A stretch of DNA of 45,919 bases from positions 1 to 45,919 of the forward strand of contig PDHQ01000276.1 in assembly GCA_003339415.1 (NCBI GenBank), given 5' to 3'. Of this stretch, positions 1-9,036 are shown in pieces. Source of the stretch: Ophiocordyceps camponoti-saundersi (nom. inval.) (taxonomy: Eukaryota > Ascomycota > Sordariomycetes > Hypocreales > Ophiocordycipitaceae). The notes beneath the pieces were generated by a model. That model worked only from the letters and a program-made list of their open reading frames with translations. It searched no databases and was not told the DNA's origin. Made by a program: the position numbers and the translations under genes. Position 1 is the stretch's first letter. The number at the start of each line of letters is the position of its first letter.

Positions 1-893
1 TTTTTAAGTTTTTTTTTTTTGTTTTTTGGTTTTTCTTTTTTGGGGGCGGGGCCCCCCCCCCCCTTGCCCCCCCCCCCCCCCCCCCCCCCCCTCCTTGCCT
101 GGCCCATCCCAAGGGTTGACAGATCTGAGGGAGGCCATCTTTTTTTCGTCGTGAGTCAGTCAGTCTAGCACCAGAAGAGATCACAGGAGAGGGGGACCCT
201 CAGATTCTCGGTGACGACTAATTCCAACTATTTGCTTCCGTCCTCCTATTGTTGCCATAATAACACCAAACAACAACGACTCGCAGTCCTCCTCCTGTCT
301 CGTTGTACCTCCCTGCCAACCTACCACCTACCTCTACCTAGTACCTGGTAGGTATTCTTCTTCGCGCTCCTCCAGTATACATACACCTTTATTACGGCAT
401 CATCGGCAGCGGCAGCGGCAGCAGCAGCAGTAGCAGCAGCTGTAGCAAGAAAGATATCTCCTCTCCTTCTTTTCTTATTCCTCCGAAAAAAAGAAGCAGA
501 GACTTTTCTCGGCCTCACATAATACAATACAACATACCCTCTCCACTCCTCCCCGCCAGCCCGTGGATCCGGATCTCGTCGCCACCCCGGTTCAGGCCCA
601 GGGTCCCCCTTTGACGCCACCTGACGTATCACCCGCACCATAACCCTCGGCCCCCCTCCCTCTTCATCCTCCTTCTCCTCCTTGGGCTACATACATTACA
701 TACATACATACATACAGACTCTCCCTCCCTCTCTCTACACCAACAAGTCGACTAGGGCCCTCGTGACCTCTCGATAAACGGCGCTGTCTCTACTACTCTT
801 CTCCCCCCCCCCCCCCCTCTCCCCATTCGACGCCGCCTTCTTGTGGCTTGTCGACAATGGCCAGTTGAGTTCGGCTGAGCCAGGCGCCGTTGG
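1..893. other. Upstream region and probable 5' UTR with poly-C/poly-T tracts
   Basis: No gene is visible. Positions 1-45 are T-rich. C runs follow at about 52-63 and 67-91, with another near 803-817. A CAG/GCA trinucleotide stretch lies at about 404-440 and a CATA microsatellite at about 690-715. The last few hundred bases are CT-rich, which is common in filamentous-fungal promoters and leaders, so part of this is probably promoter and 5' UTR of the phosphatase gene starting at 894. The long homopolymers may be of unreliable length. Confidence 0.5.
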
Positions 894-3758
894 ATGCCTA
901 TCATCATGCACGAATCACGTTTTGCCGACCGGACGCCCGTCCACTACACCATGAAGACTCACCCGAGACCCGCCGCTGGAGGCCCCGTCTGCCACGCCGT
1001 TGCTCACCCTCCGCGAACCTCCAAGTCGACAAAAGCGACGACGACGACACCGCAGGCATCGCCTCGCGCCCCTTATTCTGTTGGTCAGAGTACGCCCCCC
1101 GTGCTCTCGCCCGCCCGTCATCACGACGCTCGAGCCTCGAGCCCCAATTACTTCGGCCTGGTCGTCGAATCTTCCACCGATCCGCGTGAGTCTTCGGGCT
1201 TGAGTCGCGACAACTGGAGCCCAGCATCGTCCTCGGTCAAATCATTCGCCGCCGCCCTGCCGAAGCAGCTTCCCCTCGAGCCGAACCCTGAATTCGAGGC
1301 ATTTAGACGCCAAGCCGACATAAACTGGTCCATGTCGTTTGCTCTGTCTGCCGCGCCGAACAGCAAAACTGCCAGCGCCCGCCCCCGTCCGCCAAAATTG
1401 CCGACCCCTGCCAGTGATGGCCATTTTAACGTCTCTTCTGTTGCGCCACCTGCACACGTCCCGAGGGACCGTTGGAGCACCAAAATGGACGTTGACAGTG
1501 ACGATCAGGCCGAAGCGCGAGGCAACGTGAGGCCCTCCATAGTTCCCACGCAAATCACATCGATGCCCGTGAGCGACTCTCCAATGATCATGGAGTCGCC
1601 GCGGCGATCCCCAAAGACCCTCCGTCCCCCGACGGCTCCCGCACGGACAGACGGGCGGCTGTCTATGGCCGTCGACCCACCAGCGCCCATGTCTTTAGGT
1701 GTGGCCGAGGCGGGCGGTCGCGCCATCACATTACCACCCAAACTGGACACCGGTGGTCCGTCGATGATCTCGGATGTGCGCCTCAAAGAGCTGATGGAAA
1801 CGGTCGACAACGATCGTCTCCTGCTACTAGACATTCGATCTTTGCAGAGCTTCGCTCAGTCCCGGATTAGGGGCGCTCTAAACCTCTGCATCCCGACGAC
1901 GCTCCTCAAGCGGCCGAATTTTAATATTGAGAAATTGAAGCAGACATTTCAGGGCGGCTCAGAGTCTTCCAAGTTTGCGGACTGGCGGCGCATGTCGTGG
2001 ATTATTGTATACGACGCTCACGCATGGGAGAGTCGCGAGGCCGTGACGGCTCAAAACATGATCAAAAAATTCACTAATGAAGGATTCACGGGCGAGACGG
2101 CCATCCTGCGGGGCGGCTTTAGTATTTTTCACAAGTCGTTCCCGTGGCTCATCGATGACGGATCGGCGAACCCACCACCGGCGCGCGGCGGACGCAACGG
2201 TCGCGGCAACGCAGGGTTAGCTCCCGTCATCGGCGGCGTTAACTTACCGGCGTCGACGAATGAGGTGGATCCCTTCTTCTCCAACATTAGGCAAAACGTC
2301 GACCTCGCCGACGGCGTGGGTCAGATGGAGGTGACGCGTCCTCCGGGCCTGGACTCGCCGCTATTGCCACTGTGGCTACGCGAGGCGGCGTCAATAAATG
2401 ACCGCGGTCGGTGCGTGGCGGACAAGTTTCTGCGCATCGAGTTGGACGAGCAGACTCGAATGCGCAGCGCGTACGCGGCCTTTAAGCCCGGCGCCCAAGG
2501 CCAACGGCAAAGCAGATTTCAGCTCTCAGGCGTGGAAAAGGGAAGCAAAAACCGATACAAGGACATCCTGCCGTTTGAGCACGCCCGCGTGCGGCTGCAG
2601 GACAAGCCGGACGGTTCGTGTGACTACATCAACGCCAGCCACCTCGGGACGTCTCGGAGTCACAAGCGTTACATTGCTTCGCAGGGTCCATTGCCCGCTA
2701 CGTTCGAGGTGAGTGTTGAGGCTCAGTGGCAGCCCTGCATATAGCAGACTGACTGACACTTGTGGCAGGATTTTTGGTCCGTCGTGTGGGAACAGGATGT
2801 GCGAGTCATCGTCATGCTGACGGCCGAGTCGGAGGGAGGGCAACTGAAGTGTCACACGTACTGGAAGGGCAGGGATTTTGGTCCCATTAAGCTTCGGCTT
2901 CTTTCGGAGAAGAAGGCGTCGCTAGACATGGACAAGCACCGAGTCGACACGTGCGCGACCTGCTCGGCCGCTGAGTTTGGCCGGAAGCGGGCGAATACGA
3001 CGACGACTGTCGAGGCGACGGCAACGGCGGGTTGCGCCGGCTGCCAGGGCCAGGGCCAGACGGAGTCCCCGTACGTTGTGATCCGGAAGTTCGCGCTGGC
3101 CCACGCGGCGCACCCCTTCGCACCGATGCGCGAGATTACACATCTTCACTTTCCATCGTGGCCCGACTTTGGGACGCCGGCCAAGCCGTCGCACCTTCTG
3201 GCACTGGTGGAATTGGCGAATCTGATGCAACGAGCGGCACGACCGATTGAGACGACGTCTTTATTCGGCGCCGGGCGCTCGGCGGCGGACGACCATGTGC
3301 CGGCATCCTGGTATGACGAGCCGGATAATGACAATCAGGTGCGGCCGATGTTGGTGCACTGTTCGGCCGGGTGTGGGCGAACGGGAACGTTTTGCGCTGT
3401 GGACAGCGTCATTGACATGCTGAAGCGACAGCGTCAAGCGAAGCTGGCGACGACGCGTGGTGTGGACGAGGACGACTCTGCCATCTCCCCGCGCAGCATT
3501 GGCATCGGGGCGGTTGCAGCAGGTGCGCAGCAGACGGCGCATGCGTCGGAAGCGGCCTGGGTGCGGGACGATACGCAAGACCTGATTGAGAAGACGGTTC
3601 ACGAGTTTCGCGAGCAGAGGCTCAGCATGGTGCAGAGCTTGCGGCAGTACGTGCTTTGCTACGAGACGATGCTGGAATGGACACACCGGATGAACGAGCG
3701 GTCGGCGACCATGCGGCTGCGTAGCGGGAGTTTGAAGCAATCGAGGCGGAATCGGTAA
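894..3758 (+). CDS. Protein-tyrosine phosphatase with N-terminal rhodanese domain (Pyp1/Pyp2-like)
   Basis: Two exons, 894-2708 and 2769-3758, with a 60-nt intron (donor GTGAGT, acceptor GGCAG); about 934 residues. Residues 1-290 are Pro/Ser-rich and probably disordered. A rhodanese/Cdc25-like fold follows at about 292-420; no Cys is seen where its catalytic loop should be (VYDAHAWESR), so that domain is probably regulatory. The PTP domain spans about 510-910: splicing restores the conserved TFEDFW segment, the WPD loop is at about 736-738, and the P-loop HCSAGCGRTG gives nucleophile Cys803 and Arg809. Low-complexity inserts, including a Cys-rich one before the WPD loop, enlarge the domain. 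In fission yeast this architecture (Pyp1/Pyp2) dephosphorylates the stress MAPK Sty1; the same role in Hog1-type signalling is inferred. An in-frame ATG at 951 is an alternative start. Confidence 0.9.
2709..2768 (+). other. Intron of the phosphatase gene
   Basis: 60-nt phase-0 intron with GTGAGT donor and GGCAG acceptor; GACTGACAC near the 3' end is a plausible branch site. Removal joins the two PTP half-domains in frame across a conserved motif. Confidence 0.9.
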
Positions 3759-4993
3759 TTGATGTCGTTGTTGTTGTTGCATGGCAAAGGCTTCTTTATT
3801 GTGGAGGTTGGTGTATCATCATGATTCATCGGTATTAGGGGGTTGAGGTTGGGAGGTGGAGGAGACGTGGAAAGGAGGCGGCAAAAGGGGAGGCTGATAT
3901 TTGCCTTTACCTTGCCGACTATCACCTTAGCATGTACCCTGTTACTATGGGGTGATGAAAAGGGATGATGACGACGAAGAAAGGAAGGGGGAAAAGACGA
4001 ACGGATGGATAGATTTCTATGGAACGGACAGGTTGGTGGTTGTAAGGCAGTAGTACGGATAGGTACGGATTAGAGACGGATAACACCTACTACTCGTTTT
4101 CAGCTTCAGGGAGTTATTAAACCTTAGGTACCTATCTAGGCTGGCAGATAGGGAGGGATGGGTGTACGGATATGTACGAATACCTTTGCTTCTTCTTCCT
4201 CTTCTTCTTCTTCTTCTTCATGATTCCTGCTCGTTCCTCTTCTTCCTCTTCATGTCTCGACAATGCTGCCGATCTTCGGCCCGGCTTCTGCACTAGCAGC
4301 TCAGCCGTACCGCCGCCCGACCGTCAGTCAGGCTGGTTAGTGGTTTGTGGGTCGCCTGGTAGGCTTGGTAGCCAGCGCCCAGCGGTATCCTGTAGCGCTG
4401 TAGCCTGTAGCCTATAGCCTATAGGTGACCAGACGAGCGGGGGAGAAGAGAAGGGGCGGAGGGGGGAAAAACGTTCACACCGGCAGATAGTACCCGATAC
4501 AGTAGGAGGAGGTACAAGGCGGTAGATAGCCGTACACTCTCACACCACCTTAGTGCGGCCTCATCCGCGAAACAAAACATGGACGAGGTTCCGCAAGCAG
4601 GATTTCCTTCGGATCCGGTGGGCTTCTTTCTCCTTCCCCCCCCCCCCCCCCCTTCTCTCTTTGCTTTGTGCCGGTCCCGTGAGATCCGTTTCTGCGCCTC
4701 GTCAGCTGTCTCTTTGTTTCTCTCTTTCTCTCTCTCTCTGTCTTTCTAGAGGTCTCTGACTCTGTCTCTGTCCTTGTCCATCTGTTTGTCTCGTCATCTG
4801 ACCCGAATCCTTCTTCCTTTCTCACAAACACACACACACTCTCTCTCTCTCTAACTTTTCCACCTGCGTCTCACGGCTTCGGCCTCTCTCTCTTCTCTTA
4901 TCTTCTACGTCTCTCTTCTTCTCCTTCTTCTTCTCCCTCCTCCCTTTATTCTTCTCCCCTCCTCTTCTTGGACAGTTAGCCTCGTCGGGCCTT

Positions 4994-5047
<54 letters not shown>

Positions 5048-5317
5048 TTTTTCCCCCCCCCCCCCCTTCTTGGACAGTTGGCCCCGGCGGGCCTTCCCCC
5101 CCCCCCCCCCCCCCCCCGTCTCTGCTTCCCCTCATTCGCCCGGCTGCTTCACTGCTTTCGCCAAGGCTTCACACTTTTTTTCTCTCTCCCGCTTGCCCTT
5201 CTCTCCGGCTTCGGGGCCTCTTCTTCTCCTTCTACTCCTCTTCCCTCCCGTTCGACCCGAAGCCGCTGTAGCCGAAAGCTCTCTTCCGCCTCCTCCGCCT
5301 CAGCTTCTCTGACGGCC
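3759..5317. other. Intergenic region and CT-rich leader of the Tcp11/Sok1 gene
   Basis: No gene is supported. The left part (3759-4450) is the phosphatase 3' flank. Short tandem GTAGCC/TATAGCC units occur near 4391-4425. From about 4620 the plus strand is very pyrimidine-rich, with C runs at 4636-4652, 4995-5047, 5053-5066 and 5096-5117 and dense CT repeats around 4720-4960. This resembles a pyrimidine-rich fungal promoter or leader. The reading frame of the next gene is open back to 5078, but that stretch is poly-Pro/Ser translated from the C tract and was left out. Confidence 0.6.
4964..5117 (+). repeat. Imperfect 102-bp direct duplication with poly-C tracts
   Basis: A segment of about 30 bp starting CTTCTTGGACAGTT at 4964 recurs at 5066 with a few changes. 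Each copy is followed by a poly-C run (4995-5047 and 5096-5117). This may be a real replication-slippage duplication or an assembly error at a homopolymer. Confidence 0.6.
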
Positions 5318-8300
5318 ATGTCCCCCGATCCGACCTCTTCCCCGGACGAGGCCATGGACCTCGACCTCGACCTCGCCATGCCTCCTACCGACGAAGACGC
5401 TCTCGAGCGCGACGATCGAGTCTACACACCGCCGCCTCATATCGCTGCCCGGTTCTATCGTCCTTCACAGGCTCGTCGGAGGGATTCGGCTGCTTCGTCG
5501 CGCCGCAACTCCATCTCGTCAGCCCACTCGCGCTGCTCCTCGATACAACGCTCGACCTCGCGCGAGCCTCTTCACCACCATCAGAGCAAACACGTCGCTC
5601 AACATCTCCGCCGCGCCTCCTTCCTCGAGGACCGCCGAGCCCGCCTGGCCGACAGGGCCGCCCACGCGGAAAAGGTTCGTCTGCGGGCGGCCATGGCCAA
5701 GGCTGCGCCGCGCGGACAGTCTTCGTCCGAGGAGAGGGCCCTGGCTGCTCAACAGGCGCGGGAGCGAAATCTGGCTGAGATTGTCGCAAACTGTGCGGAG
5801 GAGGTCAAGAAGGCGAAGCAGGTGGCCGAGCTGACCAAGGAAAAGCGCGAACAGGAGGTCCTCAAGATGCGCGCCAAGCTGGAGGAGCGTCTGGCCGAGG
5901 CCGAGCGACGGCGCGAGGAGCTGCGCACCAAGACGGCGACTGCGACCACGACTCGCTCACGTGGTTCACTCGTTTCCGCCGCCGCCCGCAAGGAACCTGA
6001 CGTCCTACCTCAGGTCAAGGAATCCGACGACAGACCGACTCTGGGCAACGACGACGCTGCCGCCCGCATTCAGGGCTGGTGGCGCGCCCGAGCGAGGCGA
6101 CGAGCCATCCACGACTTCAACGCCCTCGGCCTTTCCATCGACGGCATTCGGGGCACCTCTTTCGACGAGGTGGTTGCCCTACTGGCGCGTCAGGAGGTGC
6201 TCGTCGTCACGGCCCGCCTCCTGGCCATCTGCGGCCTTCGCGAGGGCGCTCCCGGCTCGGTCGAGGAGATGGCCGCTGTTCGCACCTTTTTGAGCGCTTT
6301 TCTCATCCTCGGCCATCCTAAGCAGGTGCTGGGGAACAAAATAGCCGACGACGAAAAGGCACCCAACGATATACTCGCCGCCCACCGGCTGCCGTCGACG
6401 GACCTGGCCAACCCGCAGCTGCAGGACCTGATCCGCAAGGCTAGGGACCTGCTCGTGGCGCTGGAAAGGATCCTGCCACGGTTATCGCCCTGTAACCGAC
6501 ACACGATGCCGCCGGCCCTGAGGCGCACGCTGCCCGAAGCCTACGCCGTCTTTTACAACGCCTTCATCGCATGGAAGTCGCGAGACTCGGATGCACTGGT
6601 CGAGGTGATGCTGATGCAGTTTGTCGAGCTCGATGCCATCTTCCAGACAGTAAAGGACTCGACCGACGACGCGGCCGCCGCTCTGTACCGGCAGAGCATC
6701 CAGGACAACCAGCTGATGCTGGTAGTACGTATCAAGAAGTTGGCCGGGCCCGAGCGCGGAAAGCGCCTAATATTCAAGGCAGTAAGCGACGCGAGAAAGG
6801 CCAGGGGCGCCAAGAAGCAGACGGGCGATACGAAGCCGCGAGTAGCGGCAGAGAATGTGGTGGCGGAGGACGAGGCCGGGCAGCAGACGCAGACGCCGAC
6901 GCCGCCCGCTACACCGGCAGCGCGCCAAGAGCCGGACTCTCGGCCGCCAGCGGCGGCGGCGGTGGTCCGGACCGGGCTCAACGGACTACTACCAGACAAC
7001 CGCGTGGTGGTGCACGAGCTGGCCATCAACAAGGCCTACCAGATCCCCTGGGAGGAATACGTGGAGCAGCAGGCGGTGCTGGCACGGCCGCTGTATGCGC
7101 AGATGCGGGCGGCGGCGGCGGACGGCGAGGCCAGCTTCCGCTTCTTCATGCTCATGTCGGACAACATCCGCGACAAGCTGCAGCGGCTGCTCAAACCAGG
7201 CAACTCGCTCTACAACCTGATCGGCGAGATGCTGGACCCGGACATGGCGGAGAGGCAGTTTGCGCTCGGCAACTTTTCCTACGAAAAGCTGTTCGCCGCC
7301 ATGGGCTCGCTGCTGCCCAAGCTGTGCGCGCCCTTTCGCGACGACGAAGTGACGGACCTGGTGCAGAACCGGCTGGCGTCTGGGCAGGACATCATCGGCC
7401 GGGTCGAAGCTCTCAACGGCTTCATAGACGCCATGCTCTGCGACTACATTAACTATCTGCTCCGCATCGCGGCGCCGCAGCTCATCGAGTCGGCCGCTCC
7501 GTACGAGGCCAAGCGCTTCGCCGCTGATGTCCTCGAAGGTGGCTCGCCCGAGACGGCCTCCCTCGCCGCGGCGGAGGAGGCGTGGCGAAGGGCGCGAGCC
7601 AAGGTCGTGTCCGAGGCGCAGCGGAGGGATCCCGAAGGCGTGACGCAGCTCGCGCGCGTGTCGGCCGGGCGCATCTACGAGCAGATGCTGGTCGACGTCT
7701 TCACGCAACCGGCGGCGCGGGACCGGGTGGTTCCGGAGATGCTGAGGCTGGACGTCGCGCGCATCAACGAGGTTTCTACGACGGCGCGGCGCATCGTAAT
7801 GGTGGGCGCAATGCTGTTGCAGTGCAAGAACCTGCTGAAGCGCGACGTCCGGACGCAGTGGAAGACGGAGGCGAACCGCATCATGGCCGTGCTGGAGGCG
7901 GCGGGCGACGGCGACGACAACGGCGACGACGACGAAGACAACGAGGCCATCGTCGACGGCACCATGGCGGCCCTCGAAGCGGGGAGGTCAATGCCGGCGG
8001 CGACGCGGACTCACCTCCGGGCACTGGTGGCCAAGGTGCTGTCGGCGGGCCAGGAGATGTCACGGACCAACTCTGAGCCGCGCGAGCCGGTCCTGCGGCT
8101 GCTCCTCACCCGGCTCCGCGGCAACCTCCTGGCGAGGCTGCTGCCGGGATCGGCCAGCGACAAGATCAAGGCGGCCAACGTGGCGGGCGAGAGGCTCGCG
8201 AGCCTGGGCCTTTCCGAGTTCGTCGACAGGGTCCGCGGCATGGCGGACCTGTTGGATAAGGTTGGCGAGGTGGACAGGGCGGCGCACGGGGCTTGGTGGG

Positions 8301-8332
8301 ATCTTGTTGCTGCGAGGGTTGTGGAGGCTTGA
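5318..8332 (+). CDS. Tcp11/Sok1-family protein
   Basis: Single exon, 1004 residues from the ATG at 5318. That start is preferred because upstream codons encode only tract-derived Pro/Ser. Residues 1-135 are low complexity (Ser/Arg-rich). A charged, strongly helical coiled-coil segment covers about 137-205. An IQ-like motif (IQGWWRARARRR) near 249-260 suggests calmodulin-type light-chain binding. The remainder, from about 390, is helical and resembles the Tcp11 domain, with recurring DNIRDKLQ and NYLLRIAAPQLIE-type helices. An acidic DDDED tract lies near 865-880. Yeast Sok1 is a high-copy suppressor of protein kinase A loss, and mammalian Tcp11 modulates cAMP signalling; a cAMP-related role here is family inference. 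The coding sequence is very GC-rich. Assignment is by remembered family pattern. Confidence 0.85.
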   Translation: MSPDPTSSPDEAMDLDLDLAMPPTDEDALERDDRVYTPPPHIAARFYRPSQARRRDSAASSRRNSISSAHSRCSSIQRSTSREPLHHHQSKHVAQHLRRASFLEDRRARLADRAAHAEKVRLRAAMAKAAPRGQSSSEERALAAQQARERNLAEIVANCAEEVKKAKQVAELTKEKREQEVLKMRAKLEERLAEAERRREELRTKTATATTTRSRGSLVSAAARKEPDVLPQVKESDDRPTLGNDDAAARIQGWWRARARRRAIHDFNALGLSIDGIRGTSFDEVVALLARQEVLVVTARLLAICGLREGAPGSVEEMAAVRTFLSAFLILGHPKQVLGNKIADDEKAPNDILAAHRLPSTDLANPQLQDLIRKARDLLVALERILPRLSPCNRHTMPPALRRTLPEAYAVFYNAFIAWKSRDSDALVEVMLMQFVELDAIFQTVKDSTDDAAAALYRQSIQDNQLMLVVRIKKLAGPERGKRLIFKAVSDARKARGAKKQTGDTKPRVAAENVVAEDEAGQQTQTPTPPATPAARQEPDSRPPAAAAVVRTGLNGLLPDNRVVVHELAINKAYQIPWEEYVEQQAVLARPLYAQMRAAAADGEASFRFFMLMSDNIRDKLQRLLKPGNSLYNLIGEMLDPDMAERQFALGNFSYEKLFAAMGSLLPKLCAPFRDDEVTDLVQNRLASGQDIIGRVEALNGFIDAMLCDYINYLLRIAAPQLIESAAPYEAKRFAADVLEGGSPETASLAAAEEAWRRARAKVVSEAQRRDPEGVTQLARVSAGRIYEQMLVDVFTQPAARDRVVPEMLRLDVARINEVSTTARRIVMVGAMLLQCKNLLKRDVRTQWKTEANRIMAVLEAAGDGDDNGDDDEDNEAIVDGTMAALEAGRSMPAATRTHLRALVAKVLSAGQEMSRTNSEPREPVLRLLLTRLRGNLLARLLPGSASDKIKAANVAGERLASLGLSEFVDRVRGMADLLDKVGEVDRAAHGAWWDLVAARVVEA

Positions 8333-9036
8333 GCCGAGCCTCTTCTTCTTTTCCTCTTCAACTGATTTTTGGTTCTGTTCCTCTTTCTTCTCTTTCTCTG
8401 TCTTTTCTTCTGGCTGGCTGGCTGGCTTGCTTGATGAGGGGGGGTGTTTGAGGGGAAGCAAGGTGGTTTTTTTTTTCACCCTCTCTTTCTTCCTCTTCCT
8501 TGACATACATCTTGGACGGTGTCATTGGCGTTTCTCTCTTTCTCTCTTTCTCTCTTCTCTCTCTTTTCATCTACGGCGGGGGAGTTTTTCTTCTTTTTTT
8601 TTCTTCCTTTCAATTTCCCTCATCGGGTTTCGCATTTGGGCGGAAGTTAAGGGGTAAAGGGATTGCTTTTGATCTTCTGGGACTGGGTTAAGGGTTGGGG
8701 TTTCTGGAGCTGGTTTTTTTTTTTTTTGCCTTTCGATCTGTTATTTTGGAATTCCCCTCTTCCTTCTGTGCTGTCTTGCCTCCTATCTATTTTATATAGG
8801 GGTTGCCTAGCCTTGGTGAATCTATGGCTTGTAAGGGGGTTTGTTCTTATCATGGTATGTGCGTGAGTGAATTATACGGAGTGTACATATGTAGATCTGT
8901 GTCACGCAACCTGTTGATAAGGAGGGCATCATATGGTTCCAATCAAATGACAGCTACCTATACATATTCACGACCTGTCTCACAGGCCGGGAAATCCCAC
9001 AGAGTAGAGTCCTGACCAGGATAAATCAAGGCCAGG
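8333..9036. other. Convergent intergenic region
   Basis: The tail-to-tail gap between the Tcp11/Sok1 gene (+) and the aminopeptidase gene (-) must hold the 3' UTRs and terminators of both. It contains T-rich and CT-rich runs (for example 8466-8477 and 8717-8729). No further gene is seen; open frames here are low-complexity translations. Confidence 0.6.

Noticed and set aside
5078..5317. In-frame N-terminal extension of the Tcp11/Sok1 protein
   Set aside because: It is a translation of the poly-C and CT tract (poly-Pro/Ser). The ATG at 5318 begins sequence with normal protein character.
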